This document shows positions 19,458-29,097 of a stretch of DNA of 64,000 nucleotides, one piece after another. Positions within the stretch are counted from its first letter, which is position 1. Each line of letters opens with the position of its first letter. The position numbers and the translations under genes were made by a program. Source of the stretch: Acinetobacter indicus CIP 110367 (GTDB lineage: Bacteria; Pseudomonadota; Gammaproteobacteria; Pseudomonadales; Moraxellaceae). The DNA is taken from NCBI RefSeq assembly GCF_000488255.1, contig NZ_KI530745.1, positions 744,001-808,000 on the forward strand. Reading direction: 5' to 3'. The notes beneath the pieces were generated by a model. It searched no databases, had not been told where the DNA came from, and was given only the letters and a program-made list of their open reading frames with translations.

Positions 19458-22397
19458 ATGACTGTAGATGTCACTGAAACCATTTCTCAAACCGTTCATC
19501 CTGCGTTTCAGTTGGTACGTCAACACCATGTTGAAGCCTTAGACATTTTAGTGTCTGAATATAAGCATCGGGTTACCGGTGCGGTGCATTATCATTTGGC
19601 CACCAATCATGATGAAAATGTATTTCTGGTGGCATTTCGTACCCAGCCCATGGATTCCAAGGGCGAAGCGCATATTCTGGAACATACTGCACTGTGTGGC
19701 TCTGAAAAATTCCCGGTACGTGACCCGTTTTTCCTGATGATTCGCCGTTCATTAAACACCTTTATGAACGCCTTTACTGCAGCTGACTGGACAGCGTATC
19801 CATTTGCCACCCAAAACCAGAAAGATTTCCAGAACCTGCTGGAGGTGTATCTGGATGCAGCCTTTGCAGCCAACCTGAATCCACTGGATTTTGCCCAGGA
19901 AGGGATTCGTATCGAGCTGGAAAATGGTGAGCCGGTATATAAAGGCGTGGTCTTTAATGAAATGAAAGGCGCGATGAGTTCGCCTTCAGATCAGCTGTAT
20001 CACCAGTTGGCACATCATTTGTTCCCGGAAACCACCTACCATTACAATTCCGGTGGTGACCCGAAAGATATTCCAGACTTAACTTACCAAGAGTTAGTGG
20101 ATTTCTATAAATCCCATTATCACCCAAGTAATGCGGTATTTATGACTTTTGGTAATCAGTCAGCGTATGACTTGCAAGAACAGTTCCAGAGCTTGGCTTT
20201 AGCCAAGTTTGAACAGGGCGAAACCCTGTATTCAAAACCTGAGCGCCGTTTGGCTGCGCCAGTGACCGTAACTGAAAGCTATGCGGTCGATGCTGAAGAT
20301 TTAAAAGACAAAACTTACCATGTTCTAAGCTGGTTATTGCCAGAAGCCAGTGATATTAAACTGCGTTTGGGCATGCGTCTGGTCGAAGGTGTGTTACTGG
20401 AAAACTCGGCTTCACCACTGCGTCATTATTTAGAAACCTGTGGTTATGCGCAATCAACCGGGCCATTTATGGGCGTGGATGATTCCAACTTTGAAATGAC
20501 TTTCTTCTGTGCCATTCAAGGTTCTAATCCTGAGCATGCAGCAACCTTTAAAGAGGGCGTCTTCAAGGTACTGCAAGAAGTGGCGTCTAAACCGGTCGAC
20601 AGCGATACTGTCAATGCCATTTTACACCAGATCGAGCTGCATCAGCGTGAAATTAACGGCGATGGTATGCCATACGGTTTAAGCCTGATTCTAAACGGCT
20701 TGAGCAGCGCGATTCACCATAGTGATCCGGTGCATGTCTGGGATGTTGACAGTGCCATTGAACAGGTTAAAGAAGAACTGAAAGATCCAATGTGGCTGTC
20801 TCAGTTGATTCAGCAGCACTTGATTGATAATCCGCATCGCGTCCAAATGACCCTGGTCCCAGATGCCAGCAAATCAGCCAAAGATGCCGAAGCTGAAAAA
20901 GCCCGTCTGGCTGAAATTGGTGCGCAGCTGACCGAAGCACAAAAAGCAGAAATTATCGCCCAGACCGAAGCGCTAAAAGTGCGTCAGGATACCACGGATG
21001 ATTTAAACCTGCTGCCAAAAGTCGGCCTCGAAGATGTGCCGGCAGAATTGCAAATTGTACAGGGGCAGCTACGTGAGATTATCTGCAACCGCATTGATAC
21101 ACCATTAAACCTGTATCATGCCGGTACCAACGGTATTTATTACCAGCAGGTCTTGGTGCGTATTCCCGATGAGATCGTGAAATCGCCTTATTTTAATCTG
21201 CTGTCGATTTTAATGGGTGAAGTCGGTGCCGGTGAATATGATTATCTGGAACTGCAACAGCTGCAAACTGCAGTGAGTGGCGGTCTGGGTATGGGGGCAT
21301 CCTTACGCTCTAAGGTCGATGACAAAAACCGGATTAGTGCCTGGCTGACCTTAACCACCAAATCACTGGTGAATAATTTTGATGCCATCCGCCTGCTAAA
21401 AATTGCCTTTGAGCAACTGCGTTTTGATGAAAAAGACCGGATTATCGAGCTATTACAGCAACGTAAAACGCGCTGGCAGTCCCGGGTATCGGGTGCAGGA
21501 CATAGCTATGCCATGCAGGCCGCTTCACGTAACCACAGTGCTTTAGCGCTGCGTGACTATCACAATACTGGTCTGGGTGCATTGAACTGGTTAAGCGAGC
21601 TGGTCAGCAAAATTGAACAGGATGATGCTGCTTTTGATGCGCTGATGGATGAGCTTAAGCTGATTCACAGTATGTTGCTGCAAGCGCCAAAACAGTTCCT
21701 GCTGGTCTGTGAAGAGCCACAATCAGACCGTCTGATTGAAGAAATTCAAACCGTGTGGGACAAGCTGGCAATTGAACCGCACGAGGCAGCTTTAACTCAA
21801 GTGCCTGTTGAAAATAACAATGCAGATGAAGCCTGGCTGATTCAGGCCAATGTGCAGTTCTGTGCAGCAGCGTATCCTGCGGTGGAAGTATCGCATCCAG
21901 ATGCGGCACCACTGATGGTCTTGGCGGCGTATTTACGCAATGGCTTCCTGCACAGTGCCATCCGTGAAAAAGGCGGCGCCTATGGTGGCGGTGCCAGCTA
22001 TGATGGTAATGCCTGCTCGTTCCGTTTCTATAGTTATCGTGATCCGCGTCTGGCTGAAACCTTCAAAGATTTTGATGCCAGTGTGGACTGGTTGCTGAAT
22101 GCCGAGCAGTTACCGCATCAGCTGGAAGAAGCTATTTTGGGGCTGATTGCCAGCATGGATAAACCAGGCTCTCCAGCCGGTGAAGCAATTACCGCATGTT
22201 ATGCCTTATTGCATGCGCGCACCCCGGCCTTTAGAACCAAACTGCGTGAGCGTTTACTGGCGGTTACTTTAGATGATCTGAAACGTGTGGCCGATGTCTA
22301 TTTACGTCAGCAAACTCCGGTGAAATCGGTGGTAGCACCGGTGGCGAAACGTGAAGTGCTGCAGGAGCTGGGTTTCCAGATCAAACAAGTCAATTAA
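19458..22397 (+). CDS. M16C zinc metallopeptidase (presequence-protease/insulinase type)
   Basis: The 979-residue protein has the inverted zinc motif HxxEH (His72-Ile-Leu-Glu75-His76) and the family context AFRTQPMDSKGEAHILEH. It resembles PreP/Cym1 and bacterial insulinase-like peptidases, two M16 halves in one chain with a charged linker (about residues 470-515, rich in Lys/Glu/Ala). It probably degrades short unstructured peptides in the cytoplasm, as no signal peptide is visible. AGGAG precedes the ATG. The phospholipase gene follows after 21 bases. Confidence 0.92.
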   Translation: MTVDVTETISQTVHPAFQLVRQHHVEALDILVSEYKHRVTGAVHYHLATNHDENVFLVAFRTQPMDSKGEAHILEHTALCGSEKFPVRDPFFLMIRRSLNTFMNAFTAADWTAYPFATQNQKDFQNLLEVYLDAAFAANLNPLDFAQEGIRIELENGEPVYKGVVFNEMKGAMSSPSDQLYHQLAHHLFPETTYHYNSGGDPKDIPDLTYQELVDFYKSHYHPSNAVFMTFGNQSAYDLQEQFQSLALAKFEQGETLYSKPERRLAAPVTVTESYAVDAEDLKDKTYHVLSWLLPEASDIKLRLGMRLVEGVLLENSASPLRHYLETCGYAQSTGPFMGVDDSNFEMTFFCAIQGSNPEHAATFKEGVFKVLQEVASKPVDSDTVNAILHQIELHQREINGDGMPYGLSLILNGLSSAIHHSDPVHVWDVDSAIEQVKEELKDPMWLSQLIQQHLIDNPHRVQMTLVPDASKSAKDAEAEKARLAEIGAQLTEAQKAEIIAQTEALKVRQDTTDDLNLLPKVGLEDVPAELQIVQGQLREIICNRIDTPLNLYHAGTNGIYYQQVLVRIPDEIVKSPYFNLLSILMGEVGAGEYDYLELQQLQTAVSGGLGMGASLRSKVDDKNRISAWLTLTTKSLVNNFDAIRLLKIAFEQLRFDEKDRIIELLQQRKTRWQSRVSGAGHSYAMQAASRNHSALALRDYHNTGLGALNWLSELVSKIEQDDAAFDALMDELKLIHSMLLQAPKQFLLVCEEPQSDRLIEEIQTVWDKLAIEPHEAALTQVPVENNNADEAWLIQANVQFCAAAYPAVEVSHPDAAPLMVLAAYLRNGFLHSAIREKGGAYGGGASYDGNACSFRFYSYRDPRLAETFKDFDASVDWLLNAEQLPHQLEEAILGLIASMDKPGSPAGEAITACYALLHARTPAFRTKLRERLLAVTLDDLKRVADVYLRQQTPVKSVVAPVAKREVLQELGFQIKQVN

Positions 22398-22418
22398 AAA
22401 AACAATAGAGGAAGTTCT

Positions 22419-23564
22419 ATGGCGTTCAATCCTGTTGAGCGCACAAGCTGGTCGCTGAGTGTTACTGCACTCAGCGCTTTGTTTGTGACACATGTACAGG
22501 CGCTGGAAGCAACGGTGGTCACCATTCCGCAGACACCGGAGGCCTGTGTGGCGCTGGAGTCCAATGCCGAGCGTTTAGCCTGTTATGATGCTTTATTCAA
22601 GCTGCCGGAAGCGGAAAAGGCTGATCTGGTTTCCGAGCGTCAGGCGGCACAGCAATTGGCCCCTCCACCAGAAACTGTCAAGGAAAAAATTGTGGCCGGG
22701 GTGAACAACCTGTTTTCACTGGAAGGCTCACATATTGATCCGAACGTGTCGTTACTGGATAAACGCTGGGAACTGGCACCCGAAAGCAAGCTGGGCACCT
22801 GGAATATCCGGGCCTATCAACCGGTGTATCTGATGCCGGGCTTCTGGACCTCCGATAAAAACGAACGTCCATCCAGTCCCAATGAAAACAATACCGTTAC
22901 TGAGGCACAGCAGCAGAACCTGACATCAACCGAAGCCAAATTCCAGTTGTCACTAAAAACCAAAGCGGTTGAAAACCTGTTGGGCGATAATGGCGATCTC
23001 TGGCTCGGTTATACCCAGTCCTCACGCTGGCAGGTTTTTAATGGTGAAGAATCACGCCCATTTCGTGAAACCAATTATGAACCTGAAGCCAGTTTAATGT
23101 TCAGAACTAATTATGAGATTCTGGGCTTGAATGGGCGCTTGTTAGGCCTGACCTTGAACCATCAGTCCAATGGCCGTTCCGATCCGCTGTCACGTAGCTG
23201 GAACCGGGTCATTTTGAATCTGGGCTTTGAAAAGAACAATTTCGCGCTGATGTTGCGTCCGTGGTATCGCATTGAAGAAGACCGCAGTGATGACAACAAC
23301 CCGGACATTAAAAACTATATTGGCCGTGGCGATATGCTGGCATTCTACCGCTGGAAAGATCATGATTTCTCACTGATGTTACGGCATAGCCTAAAAGGCG
23401 GAGATGATGCGCATGGCGCTGCCCAGTTTGACTGGGTATTCCCGATTAGCGGCAAATTAAGAGGGCATTTCCAGCTGTTTGATGGCTATGGAGAAAGCCT
23501 GATTGATTATAACCACCGCGCGACCTATGTCGGCCTAGGTGTATCATTAATGAACTGGTTCTAA
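22419..23564 (+). CDS. pldA: Outer-membrane phospholipase A
   Basis: The 381-residue precursor has an N-terminal export signal, then an Acinetobacter-type region with a conserved CVALESNAERLACYDALF segment, then the OMPLA barrel. The active-site stretch LNHQSNGRSDPLSRSWNRV (near residue 246) carries the His/Ser pair and calcium-binding Ser/Asp region of PldA. The C-terminal residue is Phe, as for outer-membrane barrels. It hydrolyses phospholipids in the outer leaflet when asymmetry is lost. It lies 21 bases after the M16 gene and is closed by its own terminator. Confidence 0.92.
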   Translation: MAFNPVERTSWSLSVTALSALFVTHVQALEATVVTIPQTPEACVALESNAERLACYDALFKLPEAEKADLVSERQAAQQLAPPPETVKEKIVAGVNNLFSLEGSHIDPNVSLLDKRWELAPESKLGTWNIRAYQPVYLMPGFWTSDKNERPSSPNENNTVTEAQQQNLTSTEAKFQLSLKTKAVENLLGDNGDLWLGYTQSSRWQVFNGEESRPFRETNYEPEASLMFRTNYEILGLNGRLLGLTLNHQSNGRSDPLSRSWNRVILNLGFEKNNFALMLRPWYRIEEDRSDDNNPDIKNYIGRGDMLAFYRWKDHDFSLMLRHSLKGGDDAHGAAQFDWVFPISGKLRGHFQLFDGYGESLIDYNHRATYVGLGVSLMNWF

Positions 23565-23580
23565 ATTCATGCACCCGCAA

Positions 23581-23607
23581 AAAGCCACTGTGAACAGTGG
23601 CTTTTTT
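23581..23607 (+). terminator. Terminator after pldA
   Basis: AAAGCCACTG (23581-23590) pairs with CAGTGGCTTT (23595-23604) around TGAA, followed by T residues. It also lies just beyond the end of the convergent ktrB-like gene. Confidence 0.9.
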
Positions 23608-23635
23608 ATTTTCAGCTGATAACGAAACTCGCGAA

Positions 23636-25009
23636 TCAACCAATCTGAATATCGGTGGTGGGATGTTGCAGGCGGCTGCGTTTGGGCGTGGCAATTAAAT
23701 AGGCCAGGGTCAGTGGGCCTAAACGGCCGGCAAACATCAGCAGCATTAAGGCCACCAGACTTAAGGGTTGTAATTCCCCTGTAATTCCGCGAGACAAACC
23801 CACGGTACAGGCTGCAGAAACTGCCTCAAACAGCAAATCCATAAACTCATGTTCAGGTTCCAGCAGCAACAGGCTGAAAATCCCGGCAAAGACTAAAAAT
23901 GCAGTAATCGACACCACAGCCAAAGCTTTAAAGGTGGTTTTTTCCGGCACTGAATAATTAAACACTCGCACTTCATCGGCGCGTCTTAAAAAGCTGATCA
24001 CGCTTAATACCACAATAATAAAGGTGCCGACTTTAATGCCGCCGGCGGTACTTAAAGAGCCACCACCAATAAACATCAGAAACATGGTCAGCAAATTGGA
24101 AGCATCACTCATGCTGGCAATATCCAGACTGTTAAAGCCGGAAGAACGGGGCACGGTGGCATGGAACCAGGCATTCCAGGCCTGATCAGTCAGGCTCATG
24201 GCGGCCAGCGTCGCAGGATTACTGGCTTCGAGCAGCCAGATAGTAATAAAGGCAAACAGGTTTAAGCCCAGAATGGTGGAGAGAATCAGCTTGCTGTTGG
24301 CGCTGAGTTTATGCCAGCGCCGGGTTTTTTTAATGTCCATCAGCACCACAAAGCCCACACCGCCAATAATGTAGAGCATGCTGATGGTAAAGGTAATCAG
24401 GTACTGGTCGGCAAAGCTCATTAAACTGTTGGGAAATAATGAAAATCCGCCATTATTAAAAGCCGAAACACTATAAAAGGCAGCATAGAAAAAGGCTTCC
24501 AGAAAATCATAATCTTGCAGCCAGGCCAGGGTCAGAATAAAGGTGCCGATGCCTTCAAAAAAAAGCGAATAGAGTAATACGCCTTTAATGGTAAAGCCCA
24601 CCGTCGCCAGACTGGTCTGACCAATGGTTTCCTGTGCCATCATCTGCTGTTTTAAGCCAATTTTTGGTGACAGGCTCATGGCAGCCAGAATCGCGAAAGT
24701 CATAAAGCCCAGCCCGCCGCATTGCAGCAACAGCATAATCACAATCTGGCCAAATACGGTATAGGCTTCACCGACATTGACCACCGACAAGCCGGTAATG
24801 GTCACCGCAGAGGTGGCGGTAAATAAAGCCTGTAACCAGCTCAGATCCCCCTGATGGGAAAAGGGCAGTTTCAGTAATAGAGTGCCGATCACAATAAAGC
24901 TTAAAAATCCCAGTGCGAGCAGACTCGGCGGGCTTAAATTGACCGTGGTTGCTGTGCTGGGCTTCGCCGTATTTTTATAGGCAGTCTTATTCTTCGTCAT
25001 GTGATTCAT
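23636..25009 (-). CDS. ktrB: Ktr/Trk-type potassium uptake channel subunit
   Basis: The 457-residue polytopic protein of the TrkH/TrkG/KtrB family has four pore-loop repeats (SAVTITGLSV; SAFNNGGFS; TVPRSSGFN; SAACTVGLSRG) that supply the conserved glycines of the selectivity filter. The GGSLSTAGGIK block is also a family landmark. It forms the membrane part of a potassium/sodium symporter gated by the RCK protein encoded immediately upstream. The two genes are separated by only 2 bases. Confidence 0.92.
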   Translation of the reverse strand: MNHMTKNKTAYKNTAKPSTATTVNLSPPSLLALGFLSFIVIGTLLLKLPFSHQGDLSWLQALFTATSAVTITGLSVVNVGEAYTVFGQIVIMLLLQCGGLGFMTFAILAAMSLSPKIGLKQQMMAQETIGQTSLATVGFTIKGVLLYSLFFEGIGTFILTLAWLQDYDFLEAFFYAAFYSVSAFNNGGFSLFPNSLMSFADQYLITFTISMLYIIGGVGFVVLMDIKKTRRWHKLSANSKLILSTILGLNLFAFITIWLLEASNPATLAAMSLTDQAWNAWFHATVPRSSGFNSLDIASMSDASNLLTMFLMFIGGGSLSTAGGIKVGTFIIVVLSVISFLRRADEVRVFNYSVPEKTTFKALAVVSITAFLVFAGIFSLLLLEPEHEFMDLLFEAVSAACTVGLSRGITGELQPLSLVALMLLMFAGRLGPLTLAYLIATPKRSRLQHPTTDIQIG

Positions 25010-25011
25010 GG

Positions 25012-25662
25012 CTATTTAAAATGCTTGGATAAGCGTTTCAGCTGATCAAGCTGGCCTTCGAGCACCAGAATATCGCCTTGCTGCATAATTAACTGCGGAT
25101 CGAGGCTGAGCTGAATCTCGCTGCCGCGTTTATGCAGTAGGGTTTTCACTTCTGGCGCATGACCGATAAATTCATGATAGCGCGTGCCGTTTAAGGCTTC
25201 AGTCACCTCGACTTTGACAATAAAGTGATCATCTTCCAGCGCCATATAGCGGCTGACCATCGGATAACTCAGTGACTGGGCAATGCGGACGCCCATATCT
25301 TCTTCCGGATGAATAATTTTGCTGACTTGTAGATGGGTCAGAATCATATGGTGGGCTTTGGACTTGGCTTTGACATAAATTTTTTCCAGCCCCATATTTT
25401 TCAGATGCAGCACACATAAAATACTGGCTTCAATATCTTCACCAATGGCCACCACCACCGCATCACAGTTCTGAATATTCAGCTCCTGTAGCACGTGTTC
25501 GTCGGTGGCATCGGCAATCACGGCGTGGGTAATTTCCTCGGCAATATTTTCCACATATTTTTTATTAATATCGATGCCAATCACATCATGTTTCAGGCTG
25601 ACCAGTTGCGTGGCAACGGTGGCACCAAAACTGCCTAAGCCAATGACTGCAAATTGCGCCAT
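25012..25662 (-). CDS. ktrA: KtrA/TrkA-type RCK regulatory subunit
   Basis: The 216-residue cytoplasmic gating protein has an N-terminal Rossmann fold (FAVIGLGSFGATVATQL, GIDINKK, ADATDEHVL) that binds ATP/ADP or NAD(H). A C-terminal TrkA_C domain (VEVTEALNGTRYHEF to the end) follows. It is a single-RCK protein, the KtrA type, rather than the double TrkA. It controls the co-transcribed channel subunit. Confidence 0.92.
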   Translation of the reverse strand: MAQFAVIGLGSFGATVATQLVSLKHDVIGIDINKKYVENIAEEITHAVIADATDEHVLQELNIQNCDAVVVAIGEDIEASILCVLHLKNMGLEKIYVKAKSKAHHMILTHLQVSKIIHPEEDMGVRIAQSLSYPMVSRYMALEDDHFIVKVEVTEALNGTRYHEFIGHAPEVKTLLHKRGSEIQLSLDPQLIMQQGDILVLEGQLDQLKRLSKHFK

Positions 25663-25767
25663 AGTGTGTTCCTAATTACATTTTTATGGTTAGCGTGAAT
25701 ATAAATTTATTTTAAAGATCAGGTGGATATTTACATCATTTTTCTTAGGGTGTTTGTGTAAACCAAT

Positions 25768-25796
25768 AAAAAACCGCCAGCAAATGGCGGTTTTTT
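25768..25796 (-). terminator. Terminator after ilvA
   Basis: AAAAAACCGCC (25768-25778) pairs with GGCGGTTTTTT (25786-25796). On the minus strand the T run follows the stem and lies just beyond the ilvA stop. Confidence 0.9.
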
Positions 25797-25806
25797 AAAC
25801 TGGATT

Positions 25807-27345
25807 TTATTTCAGGAAGCGCTGATAACCTAAGTTATTGCTAATTTCCGCATATGGATAGCTAATGCTTTCCAGGGTTTCAATCAGCCCGTCCGGGTTC
25901 TGTTTGGCATCGCTGGCTTCCAGACCCACCAGCACACGGCCTTCGGCGGCGCCGTGGTTACGGTAATGGAACAGGGTGATGTTATGGGTCGGGCCTAAAC
26001 GCTCCAGGAAGGTCAGCAGGGCGCCTGGACGCTCCGGAAATTCCACCCGGAACAGACGTTCATTTTCAATATCGGCATGACCGCCAATTAAATAGCGGAT
26101 GTGCAGTTTGGCCACTTCATCATCGGACAGATCATCAACATCATATTGCACTTTCAAGGCCTCAAAGATGTCATTACGTTCTTTTTCACCGCCTTTTAAG
26201 CTAATGCCGACAAAGACCTGTGCCGCCGATTCATCACTGGCACGATAGTTAAACTCGGTGATGTTACGGCCTTGCAGGGCACGACAGAAACTCAGGAAAG
26301 CGCCTTTCTGTTCAGGAATGGTCACGGCAAAGATTGCTTCTTTACGCTCACCGAGTTCAGTACGTTCCGCGATATAGCGTAAACGGTCAAAGTTCATGTT
26401 GGCACCACAAACAATAGACACGATATTTTTGCCTTGAATGCCGTGTTCAGCGACGTATTTTTTAATCCCTGCCAACGCCATTGCACCAGATGGTTCTACA
26501 ATACTACGGCATTCGTCATAGGTATCTTTAATTGCTGCACAGACTTCATCGGTATTGACCAGTACCACATCAGGTTCAACAATTGGACCAGAATTATCTG
26601 ATTTTTGAAGACGGATGACCTCAAATGGTTTTTCACCAATTTGTGCCACCGCAGTACCATCGGCAAATAAACCGACCGAAGGCAGAACAATACGTTCACC
26701 AGCTTCTAAGGCTGCTTTCAGACAGGCCGATTCATCATATTCCACTGGAATGACTTTGACGTGCGGAGCGACATCACCCAAGTACGCTGCTACACCGGCA
26801 ATTAGGCCACCACCACCTACGGCAACAAAGACATAATCGACATCGCGCCATTGGCGTAAAATTTCATTGGCGATGGTGCCTTGGCCGGCCATGACCAGTT
26901 CATCATCATAAGGTGGAATGAAGGTCATGCCATCATCCTGGGCACGCTGAATGGCATATTTGTTGGCTACATCAAACGAATCGCCGTGTAGTACTACTTC
27001 GCCACCTAAACGTTTTACCGCCTGTACTTTAATATCTGGCGTGGTTTTAGGCATCACGATAATGGCACGAATCCCCAGTTTTTTTCCTGAAAGAGCCACG
27101 CCTTGAGCATGGTTGCCGGCTGAAGCTGTGATCACGCCACGTTCTAACTGCGCTTTAGGTAGTTGGCTAATACGGTTATAGGCACCGCGTAGTTTGAAAG
27201 AAAAGACCGGTTGTAAATCTTCCCGCTTGAAGCGGATGTTGTTATTCAGTCGTTCACTAATTCGTGGCGCTGCTTCGAGTGGGGTTTCGATTGCAACATC
27301 GTAGACTGTTGCTTGTAAAATTTGTCGAACCAAACGAGACAGCAT
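25807..27345 (-). CDS. ilvA: Threonine dehydratase, biosynthetic
   Basis: The 512-residue PLP enzyme deaminates threonine to 2-oxobutanoate, the first committed step of isoleucine synthesis. The PLP lysine lies in SFKLRGAYN (about residues 49-57) and the phosphate-binding loop is VGGGGLIAG. Two ACT-like regulatory domains occupy the C-terminal third (EQKGAFLSFCRAL; ERPGALLTFLERL), which indicates feedback control by isoleucine/valine. It is divergent from rpiA. Confidence 0.96.
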   Translation of the reverse strand: MLSRLVRQILQATVYDVAIETPLEAAPRISERLNNNIRFKREDLQPVFSFKLRGAYNRISQLPKAQLERGVITASAGNHAQGVALSGKKLGIRAIIVMPKTTPDIKVQAVKRLGGEVVLHGDSFDVANKYAIQRAQDDGMTFIPPYDDELVMAGQGTIANEILRQWRDVDYVFVAVGGGGLIAGVAAYLGDVAPHVKVIPVEYDESACLKAALEAGERIVLPSVGLFADGTAVAQIGEKPFEVIRLQKSDNSGPIVEPDVVLVNTDEVCAAIKDTYDECRSIVEPSGAMALAGIKKYVAEHGIQGKNIVSIVCGANMNFDRLRYIAERTELGERKEAIFAVTIPEQKGAFLSFCRALQGRNITEFNYRASDESAAQVFVGISLKGGEKERNDIFEALKVQYDVDDLSDDEVAKLHIRYLIGGHADIENERLFRVEFPERPGALLTFLERLGPTHNITLFHYRNHGAAEGRVLVGLEASDAKQNPDGLIETLESISYPYAEISNNLGYQRFLK

Positions 27346-27452
27346 GTTAATCTTCCATCTAACAGTTTAAAATAGGGGTTTATTGTAACAAACCCCTGTA
27401 CATTTGGGCTGTAAAATCAGCATCAAATGTCAAAAAATAGTTGAGCGAAGTC

Positions 27453-28124
27453 ATGAGTCTGTATGCAACCCAAGATGAGAAGAAACAAGCTGCGGCAAAA
27501 GCAGCCTTAAAACATTTGCCTAAAGGCGGGATTCTGGGTGTAGGCACAGGCAGTACCGTCAATTTCCTCATCGATTTATTGCCTGAATTGCAATTGGAAG
27601 CGGCTGTAGCCAGTTCTGAAGCAACGGCAGAGCGCCTGAAAAAGCTGGGTATTGAAGTCGTGGATATGAACAGCGTGGGCGGTTTAGATGCCTATGTCGA
27701 TGGCGCAGATGAAATTGACCGTCATATGCACATGATTAAAGGTGGCGGTGCGGCGTTAACCCGTGAAAAAATTGTCGCGTCGATTGCGAAAAAATTTGTT
27801 TGTATCGTCGATGATTCAAAATGGGTTGAACAGTTGGGCCGTGAATTCCCGCTACCGGTTGAAGTAATTCCAATGGCGCGTTCTGCTGTGGCACGCAAGC
27901 TGGTCGCACTTGGGGGTGATCCGGCGTACCGTGAAGGTGTGGTAACCGATAACGGCAATGTGATTTTAGATGTTTATAACCTGAACATCCTGAACGCACT
28001 GGAACTGGAAAAAACCATCAATGACATTCCGGGTGTGGTGTGTAACGGTATTTTTGCTTTAAACAAAGCTGATATTGCTATTGTTGCAACCAATAACGGT
28101 ATTGAAGAGCGTACAGCAATTTAA
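27453..28124 (+). CDS. rpiA: Ribose-5-phosphate isomerase A
   Basis: The 223-residue enzyme interconverts ribose 5-phosphate and ribulose 5-phosphate. Motifs: [14 protein letters not shown] for phosphate binding, DGADEID with the catalytic Asp, [12 protein letters not shown] with catalytic Lys, and [11 protein letters not shown] start at ATG 27453 ([11 protein letters not shown]) rather than an upstream in-frame TTG. The divergent arrangement with ilvA is common in gamma-proteobacteria. Confidence 0.96.
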   Translation: MSLYATQDEKKQAAAKAALKHLPKGGILGVGTGSTVNFLIDLLPELQLEAAVASSEATAERLKKLGIEVVDMNSVGGLDAYVDGADEIDRHMHMIKGGGAALTREKIVASIAKKFVCIVDDSKWVEQLGREFPLPVEVIPMARSAVARKLVALGGDPAYREGVVTDNGNVILDVYNLNILNALELEKTINDIPGVVCNGIFALNKADIAIVATNNGIEERTAI

Positions 28125-28147
28125 ACTTAACAGCTTTAAGAGTTAAT

Positions 28148-28212
28148 CTCCCCAAACCCCTCTTTAAAAAAGAGGGGCTTTTCCCCTCTTTTATTAAGGG
28201 AGGCTCGGGGAG
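28148..28212. repeat. Imperfect 65-bp palindrome with nested hairpins
   Basis: CTCCCC at 28148-28153 matches GGGGAG at 28207-28212. Inside, CCCCTCTT (28157-28164) pairs with AAGAGGGG (28170-28177), and a second CCCCTC faces a GGGAGG. The first hairpin followed by CTTTTC can act as the rpiA terminator. The nested symmetry looks like a small dispersed palindromic repeat. Confidence 0.65.
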
Positions 28213-28233
28213 GACTCTCTAAAAAGAACAATA

Positions 28234-28914
28234 ATGACATTATCCGACCTTCCTGAAATTCAAATCACCCGTAATGTTCGTGCGACGCGACTGCGTTTAC
28301 GTGTCGATGGTCAGCAGATTAAAGTCACGGCGCCTGTTTTTTGTAGCAATCGTCAAATCCAGAAATTTATTGCCGATGCCGAAAGCTGGCTGTTAAAAAC
28401 CTGGCAAGCGCAACAGGCCCAGTTGCAGCGGGTTGATCAGAGCCTGCCTGCTGAATTACAACTGTTTAATCTCAATACGCCTATTCAGATTAGTTATCAG
28501 AGCCAGAAACAGAATTTTATCTGGGATGAATCTGCTTTACGGCTTTGGATTAGTGATCGTCATTCTGAAGCTTATTTAAAAACTTTTATTATTGCCTATG
28601 CCAAGCAGCATTTGCCGCTGTATTTAGAACAGTTAAGTCTGGATACCGGGCTGAACTTTAACGGCTGCAATATCCGCCAGCCGAAAACCCGTTGGGGCAG
28701 TTGCTCGGCCCGCCACGATATTATGCTGAATAGTGCGCTGGTATTAATGCCAGAAGCGATTTGTCGTTATGTCTGTGTGCATGAGTTGGCGCATACCCGC
28801 CATTTTGATCATAGCCCGCGCTTTTGGGCAGAGGTGGCGCGGCATGATCCTGAGTTTCAGCAGCATCGACAATTTTTAAAACGCTTTCAGTTGCCGTATT
28901 GGTGGTTGGGGTGA
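28234..28914 (+). CDS. YgjP-like zinc metallopeptidase-domain protein
   Basis: The 226-residue protein of the YgjP/DUF45 (M48-related) family has the zinc motif HELAH (in CVHELAHTRHFDHSPRFW) and the family block QPKTRWGSCSARHDIMLN. The substrate is not known. A short GGGGAGGA stretch lies within the preceding palindrome region, but the spacing to the ATG is long. Confidence 0.85.
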   Translation: MTLSDLPEIQITRNVRATRLRLRVDGQQIKVTAPVFCSNRQIQKFIADAESWLLKTWQAQQAQLQRVDQSLPAELQLFNLNTPIQISYQSQKQNFIWDESALRLWISDRHSEAYLKTFIIAYAKQHLPLYLEQLSLDTGLNFNGCNIRQPKTRWGSCSARHDIMLNSALVLMPEAICRYVCVHELAHTRHFDHSPRFWAEVARHDPEFQQHRQFLKRFQLPYWWLG

Positions 28915-29097
28915 GGGTGCCGGGTCATCCTTGTTGAACTCACCCATTCCTCGTTCATTTTCTTGAAAAATCAGTACTCTGATCGATCCAATAGATACAT
29001 AAGACAAAAAACCATCAATACCGAGTAAAAAGGTTTAGAAAGCACAAACTTCCTGTCATACTACTGCTTTATTGAACATAGCACACTTGATTGAGGT

